From: Hexactinellida sp. DTS-2022
Taxonomy: Eukaryota; Porifera; Hexactinellida
DNA length: 64,000 nt
Direction: 5' to 3'
Assembly: GCA_028753945.1 (NCBI GenBank)
Contig: JAPNXP010000004.1
Span: 2,108,001 to 2,172,000 of the forward strand
Shown: one piece after another, positions 44,593 to 54,997 of the stretch
Layout: each line of letters starts with the position of its first letter
How positions within the stretch are numbered: position 1 is the first letter of the stretch
Made by a program: the position numbers and the translations under genes
The notes under the pieces: generated by a model
What the model saw: the letters and a program-made list of their open reading frames with translations, nothing else
Databases searched by the model: none
What the model was told of the DNA's origin: nothing

Positions 44593-45135
44593 TAATGAGA
44601 TAATTAACACTTAATTCATTATTATGTAATGACTCACTATCTCAAAAATTATAGATGTTAGGCATATAAAATGTATTATCGATGAATAGGAAGTTACCTA
44701 TTCCGGACAGATCAGTACCAGACTAGTTTACACAACATTCATAGTTTTTGAGTTATGGCACATTTTAGGAAATATACATTTTCCATGGCAACCGAGGAAT
44801 GTGTCAACATTCCATTTATAATTTCCATATATTTTATTCTACTACTTCTGGGTATAACCAAGTTCCAATTTTGAACATTTATAACGCGTTTAACTATGTT
44901 AAAAGTATGCTAGAAAAACAAGATAATTCGCAACCAAAATAAACATAACGTCATCAGATGATGACATATCACAATAGTGGAGTGTGCTATGTATACCTGG
45001 ATACACTATTCCTATATAGTTATAATACACTTTTCAGCTCTATCATTGCTAATTATTCGAATAAAGATCAATTCTCCATTTTGAAAATTAGAAACTGGCC
45101 TCTTTGTTTTATGGCCTTCTCGGCGACATATATAG
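44593..45135. mobile_element. P-related non-autonomous element, copy 2
   Basis: Matches 10987-11568 block by block: GAGATAATGAGATAATTAAC, CTATCTCAAAAATTATAGAT, CGAGGAATGTGTCAACATTC and TTTATAACGCGTTTAAC. It starts abruptly inside the P-E frame. The right terminus is diverged. Confidence 0.7.
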
Positions 45136-45973
45136 CCGTGTATTAAGTAGGCCATGCACCTAAAGAAGTCAAAGAAGTCGCTAAAAACCATCGTTCGTAA
45201 GCCAATCGTAACAACATACTATCTCTGCAGAGCTCAGGTTGATTTAATTGATATGAGCGTTTTAAATCTACAAGAAATCTTGTCTCCAGGTGCTGTTTGG
45301 ACCACTTCACAAGAAAAATTAACCTAACACCGCTGAAACGAAAACCTGGAGAAGTAACCGAAGCTTTTCTGGTTATTTTCTGTGAATTTAGCCATATACC
45401 CTCCACTCGGATAATGGCAGATAATTCTCCAATCCGTAGGCGTAAATCCTGGGGGGGGACGGGGGGATGCATCCCCCCACTTTATGGAGAGGAAGGGATG
45501 CCTATATATATGGTCTCCCCAGTACCGTAACTAGGGGGGGGGGGCAAGCGGGGCATATGCCCCGGGCGCTAAATTACAGTGGGCGCAAAAATGTGAGGAA
45601 AGTCCAGGCAAATGTGGCGCCCAATTATGCAAGCACCAAGATTGACCTTTCTATAACGGAATGGAATAAACACGATGCAAATCCCGGATAATACAAGTGA
45701 GACTGGTATTTTATTATCTTTTTTCAAAGAAATCAATAAGATAAAAATCGGGTATCATCTACTGATTAAATTCTTGTTGTGAAATAATAATTTGATCAGT
45801 TTTGTTTCGTCAATTCTTTCAAGTATTTATTCGTAATTGACCAATTAAGGGCTCTATTTTTATAGTGTTTATTAATATACATACTGAATTATGCATTCAA
45901 CAGTATTTCAATAATTTCAAAACTAATAGAATTCAAACCAGGCTTCTGAACATCGAAGAATTATACGAAGAAA

Positions 45974-48744
45974 ATGTCTAAAAAGCCTTCTGGCTCTCAA
46001 TTTCGGAAGAGACGTTCACAGCAATAAAAAATTTTCCATAACTTAGTACCTGACGCTACCGTCGAAGAACCTGCTGAGAACTTTAATAATACCCTTTCAT
46101 TCAATAACCCCAAAACGTGGGTTGATGATAAAGAAGCAATCGTTTCCAAAGTGCGTAATTTACTCGTAGAACACGGCCCGATGCGTGGAGAGAAGGTTGA
46201 CTATTTAGAGTCTTTGTCAGAAGACGGTAGAAGATTCCCCAATGAATGGTTTTACAGACGCATGCCCAACGGTGAATAACTGGAGATGAAGTGGCCAATG
46301 TACTCTGAAAGTGAAAGAGCCATATATTGCTTTCCGTGCATTAATTTAATACTACCACTGTCTGGATAGTTCATCCTCAGTTAAGAATAGATCAGTAATA
46401 ACAGATCCTCTAAAAGGCTTCAAGGATTGGAAACATCTAAATCGGATAATTGAAAATGAAAATTCATTACTACATAATGAATGTTATATGAAATGGAAGA
46501 CAAGGTTTTACAAATATCGATATAGGGAAAAATCCCTGATAACGATACGATCGATATATCGGAAATTCCTCGATATCAATAAATATAGCGATATTTTTTT
46601 TTAATATTCGAAAATATCGAAATATCAAAAAATATCGAAAAATATCGGAAATATCGGGGTAATATCGGAAATATCGAGAAAATATCGGGGAAATATCGAA
46701 AAATATCGGGGAAATATCGAAAAATATCGAGGAAATATCGGAAATATCGAGAAAATATCGGAAATATCGAGAAAATATCGGAAATATCGGGAAAATATCG
46801 AAAAAATATCGCGACATTTTTTTGGGAATTTTCCGATATCGATATTACCGATAAATATCGGAATTTCCGATATTTTTCGATATTTTTGAAAACCGATATA
46901 TCGATGTCAATCCTTGTAGAAGACATTTCAAAAGAATCTTTCAGAAGGAAACACTATTGACCAAGAGTTGCAGAAGATAATATTACATGAAAAACAGAAA
47001 TGGAGCCACATTTTGAAGGTATATTTGGACGCTATACTTTTTTGTGCACAAAATAACATTGCTTTCAGAGGAACTAATGAAATCATTGGTGAATATAATT
47101 CTGGAATCTTTTTGAATTTAATTTAATTAATGAGTCATTACGATACTGAAATTAAGCATATGATCAAGAGTCACAAAAAATGTCATGTTAATTATCTAAG
47201 CCCAACGATTCAGAATGAGTCTATTGGTTTAATGGCAGACCAAGTACGGTCTGTAATTTTTGCTCAAATAAAAACAGCAAAATATTTTTCAATCATGTTC
47301 GACTGTACTCCCGACATATCTCACCAAGAACAAATGTGCCAAATTCTTCGATATGTTCATGTGTCAAAGCAAAACAAAGTTTCTGTGGAAGAGCGATTTG
47401 TCGACTTTATAGATTCGCACGAAAAGCCCGGGATGGGATTTGCTGAAGAAATCCTAGAGAAGCTTGTAAAAGATGGTCTTGACATAATGGACGCTCGAGG
47501 CCAAGGATATGACAACGGATCTAACATGTCAGGCAAGTATTCAGGAGTACAAGCCCATGTACTGAGGATAAACAACCTTGCCATTTATGTGCCATGTTCA
47601 GCACACACTCTTAACTTGGCTGGTGTTCATGCAGCGGCAGTATCACCTGAAATTATCACTTTTTTCGGCACTGTTCAAAGGCTATTCACATTTTTCTCCA
47701 GGTCAGTTGCACGTTGGGCAATATTGATAAGCTCCCTGAAAGTCTCCCTTAAGAAGCATGCAGACACAAGGTGGTCATCAAAAGCAAAAGCAGTAAAGCA
47801 TTGTACACCCAGCTGTCGCAAGGAATTAGAGTTTACAGGAATTGTCTCAAGACAGACAACCAGACACTGTTTACACAGCTACAACTCTACTTCATCAAAA
47901 TTTTTCCGATTTGTCTGCCTTTTAGCAGTTTGGAATGTTGTCCTTGGATATGTTGATAATGTAAACCGTGCACTTCAGTCAAAGTCAATAACAATAGAAC
48001 ATGCGACACATCTAATCCAGGGTTTACTAAGATCAATTCAAGAAGTGCGTAGGTAGTTCAAATCTAAGTGACATATTGGAAGAAGCAAAAGTTTTGGTTA
48101 ATACTCAATTGAGTGAGGTATTTGAAATTCAGCCAAACTTCCCCATGAAAAGAAAAAGAAGAAATCTAGAAATTCCTGATGATGGATTTGGTCAGTTCAG
48201 GATGTTAGTCTATCAGATGCTTGATACATTTATTTCACATCTAAACTGGAGGTACACAAAGTTGAGAGAAATAAATAATGATTTTGGATTTCTCTTTCAA
48301 ATGTCACATTTAAGCCCCACAAAGTTAAAGAAATCTGCTTCTGAACTTGCTGTCTAGTACTGCACTCACCTTGATGCATTTGAGTTGAGTTGTGAAGTTG
48401 AGAGTTTTAAGGTAGTAACGAAGGACATGGAGTTAAAGCCAAAAACAAAGGAGCCTTTGGAACTATTACAGTTCATTTATGATTATTCATTAGCTGAGGC
48501 ATACCCAAGTATTGTAATTGCAGTGAGAATTTTTCTTACATTACCAGTCACAGTTGCTTCCTGCGAGAGAAGTTTTAGCAAACTTAAGCTTGTGAAAACC
48601 TACTTACGTTCTACAATGGGCCAAGAAAGTCTCTCCAACCTTGCATTATTAAATATAGAAAATAGAATTGCAGAAAATGTTGAATTTAATGATGTAATTG
48701 ATAAATTTGCATCAGTAAAAGCAAGAAAGATGAATTTGAAATAA
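45974..48744 (+). pseudogene. hAT transposase, ZMYM1/DUF4371-like, moderately damaged
   Basis: Starts MSKKPSGSQFRKRR at 45974. KVDYLESLSEDGRRFPNEWF and YSESERAIYCFPC form the N-terminal TTF-type zinc region. After a MITE (46501-46916), NTIDQELQKIILHEKQKWSH and NNIAFRGTNEIIGEYNSG lead into a 308-codon frame at 47130 (MSHYDTEIKHMIKSHKKCHV). That frame has FDCTPDISHQEQM and GQGYDNGSNMSGKYSGVQAH, the DUF4371/RNase H-like core with the first Asp. The middle and end lie in frames at 48076-48357 and 48385-48744, closing with TVASCERSFSKLKLVKTYLR, the hAT dimerisation signature. Several breaks separate the frames. Members are normally about 700-800 residues; nearly all of it is represented. Confidence 0.85.
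46501..46916. mobile_element. MITE built of AAATATCG satellite
   Basis: Ends CAAGGTTTTACAAATATCG and complement of CAAGGATTGACATCGATAT. Flanks TGGAAGA (46494-46500) and TAGAAGA (46917-46923). Interior is a tandem array of GGAAATATCGAGAAAATATC-like 9-20 bp units. Inserted in the coding part of the hAT transposase. Long minus-strand frames here are low-complexity artefacts. Confidence 0.8.
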
Positions 48745-49136
48745 TGCTTATATACTTTCAACTAAACTTCTTATACAATTATATTTCATGTACGCTGCTT
48801 AAAATTTCATACAACAAACAGCAAACATTGGATTTAACGACACTCGTTTGGATAGGCTTAAAAGGGAACTATAGCCGATATGTCACTAAATCTGAAGTAT
48901 CTTCAAATACTGTTACTTACCTCTGGGAAAGAGAAAAGTCATTATCAGCGATTTGTTGCTAAAGCCTATGTCGTTAAATCCAAAGTTTACTGTTAAAATC
49001 CAAACTATTAACAACTTAGAAATAGTTAATGAAAAATCAAAACATACGATCCATACGATATGAGTATATAGATTTGAGCATGTAAATAGCATGTAAATAT
49101 TGCAATCTCATTCCAGTGCCCCAAAGAGCCAATATA

Positions 49137-49637
49137 CAGTGCAACCTCTATAAGATGGGTCTCTATAAATGGGGAACCTCCATAAGTGGGGAATTTTTTA
49201 CCATATTCGTATATATCCATACAAATGAACCTCTATAAGCGGGGAAGTGGGGAATGGGGGACCATAAATTTCAGGGAGTTTTTATCTCCATGCAAAACAA
49301 CCTCCATAAATTGGGGGAATGGACAAATCCTAACATGATTCTTATAAAATAATACAAAATATTTCCAATAAATCGACTCTAAAGTTCTACAGAAAAAATA
49401 TTTTCGATCGATCTACTCTGATGTATTTAGAAGAAATCACCTAGTGTGATCAGCAGTTAACTAAATTGTCATAATATACAAATAATAACTAGAACGTGCA
49501 TTAATGTGTGTGTTATATGAATATTTTGTATAATATAGCATATATAATGTTTTTCCAATTGAATTTTATAATCGGGGAATGGGGGGCAATTGAAATTTTC
49601 CCCGTTCCATGCTCCCCCACTTATAGAGGTTCCACTG
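49137..49637. mobile_element. Tc1/mariner-type MITE, TSD TA
   Basis: 501 bp, ends CAGTGCAACCTCTATAAG and complement of CAGTGGAACCTCTATAAGTG, TA at 49135-49136 and 49638-49639. Repeated CCTCTATAAG-GGGGAA blocks inside. Confidence 0.95.
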
Positions 49638-50101
49638 TATCTTAGGGGCGCTTTTTGTAACTTGCCCCGGGCGCTATAATTTCTTGTTACGGCTCTGGGT
49701 CCCCCCACTTTTTGTCAGGATTGGATTCAAGTACAGTTGTACTTAAGTATTGTTTCATGAAATTTTGACTCGATCAAGTGAGAGTTAAGAAATTAACGGA
49801 TCATAGAATCTTTTTGCATTTTACCCGAATAATAACAATAATAAATTTGGGTTCGCCTTACGCAAGGTATGTAGTTGGTTGGGGATCAGTTTCATATAGG
49901 GAGTGACAATTGTTTCTCAAACTGGGTGTTTAAGAAAAAATTGTAGGGAAAATTTGTAGGGGTCGTGAGATACAATAATTTTCTGGAAGAACACCTTGAT
50001 CTAACTTTTATTCTTCATATTTTATAGCCAAAAAGTGAGAATTATAAAGTCTATTATCTCATGTCAATAGGTAACATCTTGAGTTCATTCTTCTCACCTA
50101 G

Positions 50102-50335
50102 GTCGCTAGCGGATCCATAAATGTTGAAAAGGGGGCCCAATAAATAATGCGAGCGTAGCGAGCAACTTATAAGGGATTGTGGGGGCTTATCACCCGGAAT
50201 TCTTTGACTTGTACACTCAGAAGTATTTTTAAACGAAAAAGGAGCCTTAATTCCATTTTGAGACTTGTAAATTTTAGCCTCAATTTAGTAATTTTTAGTT
50301 TCGAAGGGGGCCCAGGCCCCCGGGTCCGCCACTGT
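50102..50335. mobile_element. hAT MITE
   Basis: Ends TCGCTAGCGGATCC and complement of CAGTGGCGGACCCGGGGGC, with GGGGGCCCA near both ends and GCGAGCGTAGCGAGC inside. Exact borders and duplication unclear. Confidence 0.65.
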
Positions 50336-51046
50336 TAAGTTGCATTACTCGACTTCTTATCAGGATGTAAGGTAAAAAGTATTGTCCACAATATAAAATT
50401 CCAAATACAAATAGCTTTCAATTGCTCTAGATAAGTGGTCCATAAGCTGTTCACAAAAAACGGATTTTTCGAAGGTCTTTTTGGTAGGTCAAGTTCTTCT
50501 CACCAACTGTGAAAACGTCCCCCCACTTTGTAGCATGGATTTTAGCCCTTGTTCCAATCACTTGTTGTTTTCAACATTAGCTCAAAAGTGACCATATATC
50601 AAGATAATTCATGGTAAACCACGTTACCCCGAGTCACAAGGAGCAGTAGAACGGGCAAACCGCGATATCAAGATGCTCTCTTCACGATGATGTTTGATAT
50701 TATAAATGGGAATGGTCAGTGCTGGCACTGCTGGGTCAAGTATCTTATATGGGTGAAGTAACTGAACTTCCACAAGAATACGAGTTATCACAGCACAATC
50801 AAGATGACAACATTCGAAGCTGTATACAGCAAAAAGCCATCATTCGGTCAGTCTCACCTTGGTAATATCCATGAATTCTGGGGATCAGTAGATAATAAAG
50901 AAGATCTAGCTTTTTTTCGAAGAGAAGTGAGTGCACCTGTTGCTGCTTAATTACTTCGTCGGAAGTTTCTTTTGACGAAGTTAATGAACTACTCAGTAAC
51001 TCTTCTGATTAATAAGGAATTAATACTGAATACACTCACAGGAATA

Positions 51047-51232
51047 CAGGTAAACCTCCCAAAGCGGCACCCATTGGGAGAATGATTTTGTGCCGCTTCT
51101 CGGAGGTTGCCGCTACTCGGAGGTTGCTGGTACAGGTAAACCTCCCAAATCGGGACCCATCGGGAGAATGATTTTGTGCCGCTTCTCGGAGGTTGCCGCT
51201 ACTCGGAGGTGCCGCTTTGGGAGGTTTTACTG
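51047..51232. mobile_element. Tc1/mariner-type MITE with internal duplication, TSD TA
   Basis: 186 bp, ends CAGGTAAACCTCCCAAAGCG and complement of CAGTAAAACCTCCCAAAGCG, TA on both sides. An 85-90-bp segment is present twice in tandem (51047-51134, 51135-51222), each with CGGGAGAATGATTTTGTGCC-type sequence. Confidence 0.9.
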
Positions 51233-51350
51233 TATATCTATAAATCAGGTGCATGATGGGCGGAATTGATTCAACTGCAACATCTAATAAAGAAAGTATG
51301 ACCATGTTGTGGACCTTACTGTGTGTTAACGAGGGTTGTATAAATCATAA

Positions 51351-52921
51351 TTTTTCAGAAAATCTAAAAATCATATTTAGATAGTTAAATAGAAATGATT
51401 TATCGATTCGCAATCTGTTATTTAAATCAGTCTATTTATTTAATCTGGATTTAAATGAATAATTTTAATCAAATAATTTAAATCAGACACCCCAAAGTCT
51501 ACTAAAATATTTATTTGTGCATAAGGACCTACACAAAATAACATCTAGCGTATAGGTCTTAACCCAAAGCTAAAGCTTCGACGCGAAATCGTATAATATT
51601 CTTATGATTTCGCATGAAAATGATTCCTAATTAAGATAGTAACTAACTATTTGGAAATGTTCATGCGAATTAAAAATATAAGGTAAATTCGTGTAAATCT
51701 ACAAAAATAATTCATAAATGAGTTTAACATACATTTGAGAAGAATTGTCCATCTTTTCACGTCTTGGTTTCATTATGATGCTAAATAGAAAAAAGTTAAT
51801 AAGAGATTTTCATGATAGAGTAATCTCAGTAATGTAGAAATGCGTGTATCGAATAACTGTAATATGCATGTAGTATTAATTTACTTATAACCCGTTAAAA
51901 AATTTATGTAATTACACATCAAGTGGTACATTTGGAAACCGAATTTAAATACTTCAATAATATCTTACACTAAGTTCCAATTTCGCCAATTCCCATTTAT
52001 CAATTCTTATTTTGTCTATCCCCATTACAGTGGAGCCTCCCATAACGGACACTCCAAATAGCGGACAACCTCTAAATAACGGACAACCCTCGTGGCACGG
52101 ATTTATTTATTTAGCATATGTCTAGTAGAAAAGCAAACTATAAAATAACGCTTAAAAACAATTGTTCAGTCGTCAATAGTTTACTTTGACACCTACTGTG
52201 GTTTCAACCGTGGTTATGTTAATATATAATCAGAGTATAGGCAATTAACATTTATTTTGCTAGTTTTTATTAAAGATAGGAGCTGAAATGGCAGGACATG
52301 AATGGATAACTATGTTATCATAAATGTGTCAGGAATGCATTATCATCATTAAATTAATGCAAATATTACTACGCAGACGAAAAATGAGAAAGAGCGATTG
52401 AAGAAACTAATATACAATCCTGATGAATTAGCGGCTATTTAGGATTAAAGCGGCAAAACGTTAAGAAAAAGTTGAGAATTTATGAAATTGTCATTTTATC
52501 GAGGCCAGTCGACAAAAAAAATTCGATACCACAAACTATTCAAGATACTGCTATTGGTGGTGATTGGACCTGCACCATTCAAGGGGAAGACATGCTTCTG
52601 GCAGACTATAACGAGAGTGACCCTGAAAAAATACAATATTTGCAACCAAGAATTCATCCAGGAGCGCGAGACGCTCCTTTTGGAGTATGATTTTTGGAAA
52701 ATTTGAATCTAGGAGCCAAAAAAGATTGTAATCTTCTCCTATACCGTAACAGTAATTTGAGATTTAGGCGTATGAAAATTGGATCAGACCAGGATTAGGA
52801 GCATATTTCTAAATGACTGTATAAACACTGTTTGCAACAAAGAAAATTTGGAGATATTATGTAACTCTGATTGTATTTAACTCAATGGAACATTCAAATC
52901 ATGTTCAGGTATATTTTAACA
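51351..52921. other. Unassigned sequence with single mariner-type end
   Basis: CAGTGGAGCCTCCCATAACG at 52026, preceded by TA and followed by two CGGACAACC repeats, is a Tc1/mariner-type left end with no partner found. Otherwise no supported gene. 52645-52790 has CATCCAGGAGCG and AGGAGC repeats of unknown nature. Confidence 0.4.
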
Positions 52922-53066
52922 CAGCGATTCCCAACCTTTTTCAACCGTGGACCCCCTATAGTCATTCTGTGGACCCCCTCCAATTGACCGTAATACATCC
53001 TGTGGACCCCCTACAGCCATCCGTGGACCCCTAAGGGGTCCATGGACCCCAGGTTGGGAACCACTG
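52922..53066. mobile_element. hAT MITE, TSD TTTTAACA
   Basis: 145 bp, ends CAGCGATTCCCAACC and complement of CAGTGGTTCCCAACC, perfect flanks TTTTAACA (52914-52921, 53067-53074). GTGGACCCCCT repeated four times. Confidence 0.95.
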
Positions 53067-53219
53067 TTTTAACAGCTCTTCACTCTCCATAATTTTGTAG
53101 AGATGAAACCATTACCATGTGTTGATATTATTCTCCATGGAAATACAAAAATTATATATGATAAAGCAAGCTTTTCTGAATTTTCTCAAGCGATCTGGAG
53201 CAAAGTACAAATTCTAGGT

Positions 53220-53334
53220 CAGTGTTTCCCAACTGGGAACCACGGACAGCTGTAGGGGATCCACAAGATGTATCACGGTCAATGGGCAGAATGACTTTAG
53301 GGGGTCCACAGTTGAAAAAGGTTGGGAATCGCTG
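53220..53334. mobile_element. hAT MITE, same family, reverse orientation
   Basis: 115 bp, ends CAGTGTTTCCCAACTGG and complement of CAGCGATTCCCAACC. Flanks TCTAGGT and TCTAGGC. GGTCCACA and GGATCCACA inside. Confidence 0.85.
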
Positions 53335-54716
53335 GTCTAGGCTATCAAACCGAATACTTGACAATGAACAAATTAGGTTAATTCTGCAGAAGATTATGAC
53401 TTTGCTTTCGTTCCTGAACTGAGTAGGAGGTTATTATTGCGTTACAATCACCTTGTACAGATACACATGAGGACTCATGTTGGCGAATTTACATACTATA
53501 TGGACAGAACGTGAATAAACGGGACATTCAAAAGATGGGAAGTGGATATTCGACTAAAATGGACCTGACACAGGTAACCATCTAAAGGGATGATACGATA
53601 GATTGAAGATATTTTGTGAAGGCGGCATAGTAATATTTCTCAACTGATGGAATTTCTTACTGAAGAACAAGCTATCATTTATATTGAAGTTCACCAAATA
53701 CAATCTGGTGCATTAGCTCCACCAAAGAACATTGCACTATAATCTAAGATTTAAAATTTAGGCCAGAAATATATGAGCGATGATTCTATATCGATTAATA
53801 TCTACTCAGGATAGCAATAATTTAGAAAATAGATAATTGATGTTGTTAGTGTTCTAGTGAGTTGTGTTGTGTTTTCTCAAGAAGTATTTACCTATTCGAG
53901 TTTACTTGTAGCAGGGGCGAATGAAGGGAGGGGGGCAGAGGGGGGAAATTTCCCCCCTCTGCTGCCCCCCCGATACTCCCCCCAAAATACTGCTCCCCAT
54001 ACGGGGGCAGGAGGGAAGCGGTAGGCTAGGGGGTAGGGGTTTACTACTATTACATACAACAATAACCCGTGTGTGTCACACATCGAAAAACTATGAGAAA
54101 GTGTTAATAATAGTTATAAAGTGTATCAAAGAACGCCATAGGTAATGCTTTAGAATATTTTCGAGGTAAAAAAAAAGTGGATATGCCTCTTAGACGGGAA
54201 AATTAAAAACTTCGGAGCACTTTCCAAAATGTTAAAGAAATTATGATAAATTGTGGGCCAGTGGAAGGGGACAATTCTGATATGGGAATATCCCCCTTAC
54301 ACTGAGAGATGAAAACAACTAATAACAAATAACAACGAATGAGGTGTTGCAAACAGCAAAATGTGATTAACAAGTGAAGATGTAACAAGTGAAGATGTAA
54401 CGAGCAAAGATATAGATTGTAAATACATATTATAATAACTTGTTTGAATTAAAATGTAAAATTTTTTAGCTTGTAATTGCTAATGATAAAGCGAATAGTA
54501 TCATGGTGGTAGGAAACAATAAATTTGATACTACCCAAAATAAATGTCAAGTGTTTACGCGATAACTACTACACAACGATGTTGTATATATGGCGAAAGG
54601 CCTAAGCAAATGTAAAAAAATCTACATTTTGGCCGTTTAGTAAGAATATCAAACTCCGAACCACCAAGTCAATAATGTTACATTCAGCAATATATTCAAT
54701 ATAACTCCTATAATTA
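53335..54716. other. Unassigned sequence with GC-rich MITE scrap
   Basis: 53915-54030 (CAGGGGCGAATGAAGGGAGG, then GGGGGGAAATTTCCCCCC) looks like a hAT MITE end whose partner is unclear. No supported gene elsewhere. Confidence 0.4.
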
Positions 54717-54997
54717 GTTAATTAATAGCCTACTCTATATAAGGCCTACCATCAAAGGTAATATTTTGCACCAAGGATGAAGTAGTGTACGATATTATTA
54801 TTGACCCATAGGTATTTACATTTATCTCTGTACAGTTAGAAATATTTTAAATTTAGTTGGATCAACATGTTACTGATTTTTGTTAATTTTTAGTAATTAA
54901 TTAATCCAATTCTCCTTCCACCGATATTTTAAGCACTTCCTAGTACTATATTTGACTTTGTTTCATATTAATAAATAGTTAGATATTTAATTTTTCT

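Larger units (their letters stand above)
45520..49697 (+). mobile_element. hAT transposon (ZMYM/DUF4371 type), TSD GGTCTCCC/GGTCCCCC
   Basis: 4.18 kb, ends CAGTACCGTAACTAGGG and complement of CAGAGCCGTAACAAG, GCCCCGGGCGCTA inside both ends. Flanks GGTCTCCC (45512-45519) and GGTCCCCC (49698-49705). Encodes the transposase at 45974-48744 and carries two MITEs. Confidence 0.9.
45435..50551. mobile_element. hAT-type element inside Ginger copy 2, TSD (C/T)TCCAATC
   Basis: Ends CGTAGGCGTAAATCC and complement of CAAGGGCTAAAATCC with G-runs inside. Flanks CTCCAATC (45427-45434) and TTCCAATC (50552-50559), 7 of 8 identical. Most of its present length is the inserted ZMYM-type hAT element. Own sequence: 45435-45511 and about 49706-50551. 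Confidence 0.75.
45136..51350 (+). mobile_element. Ginger-like integrase element, copy 2, split by nested insertions
   Basis: Left integrase part at 45140-45434 (DHFTRKINLTPLKRK and the following EVTEAFLVIFCEFSHIPS typical of the rve core). Right part at 50560-51046 (KIIHGKPRYPESQGAVERAN-like reading from 50603, then KNTSYHSTIKMTTFEAVYSK near 50780), and weaker sequence past the MITE at 51047-51232. Related to copy 1 at 27.1-30.4 kb and copy 3 at 39.8-40.7 kb. Decayed. Its own termini were not located. Confidence 0.7.

Noticed and set aside
45143-45472. 109-codon minus-strand frame
   Set aside because: Antisense to the integrase reading of Ginger copy 2 and running into a G-rich hAT end.
46470-46926. 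Two overlapping minus-strand frames of 115-116 codons rich in FDISDIF
   Set aside because: They are low-complexity translations of the AAATATCG satellite, not genes.
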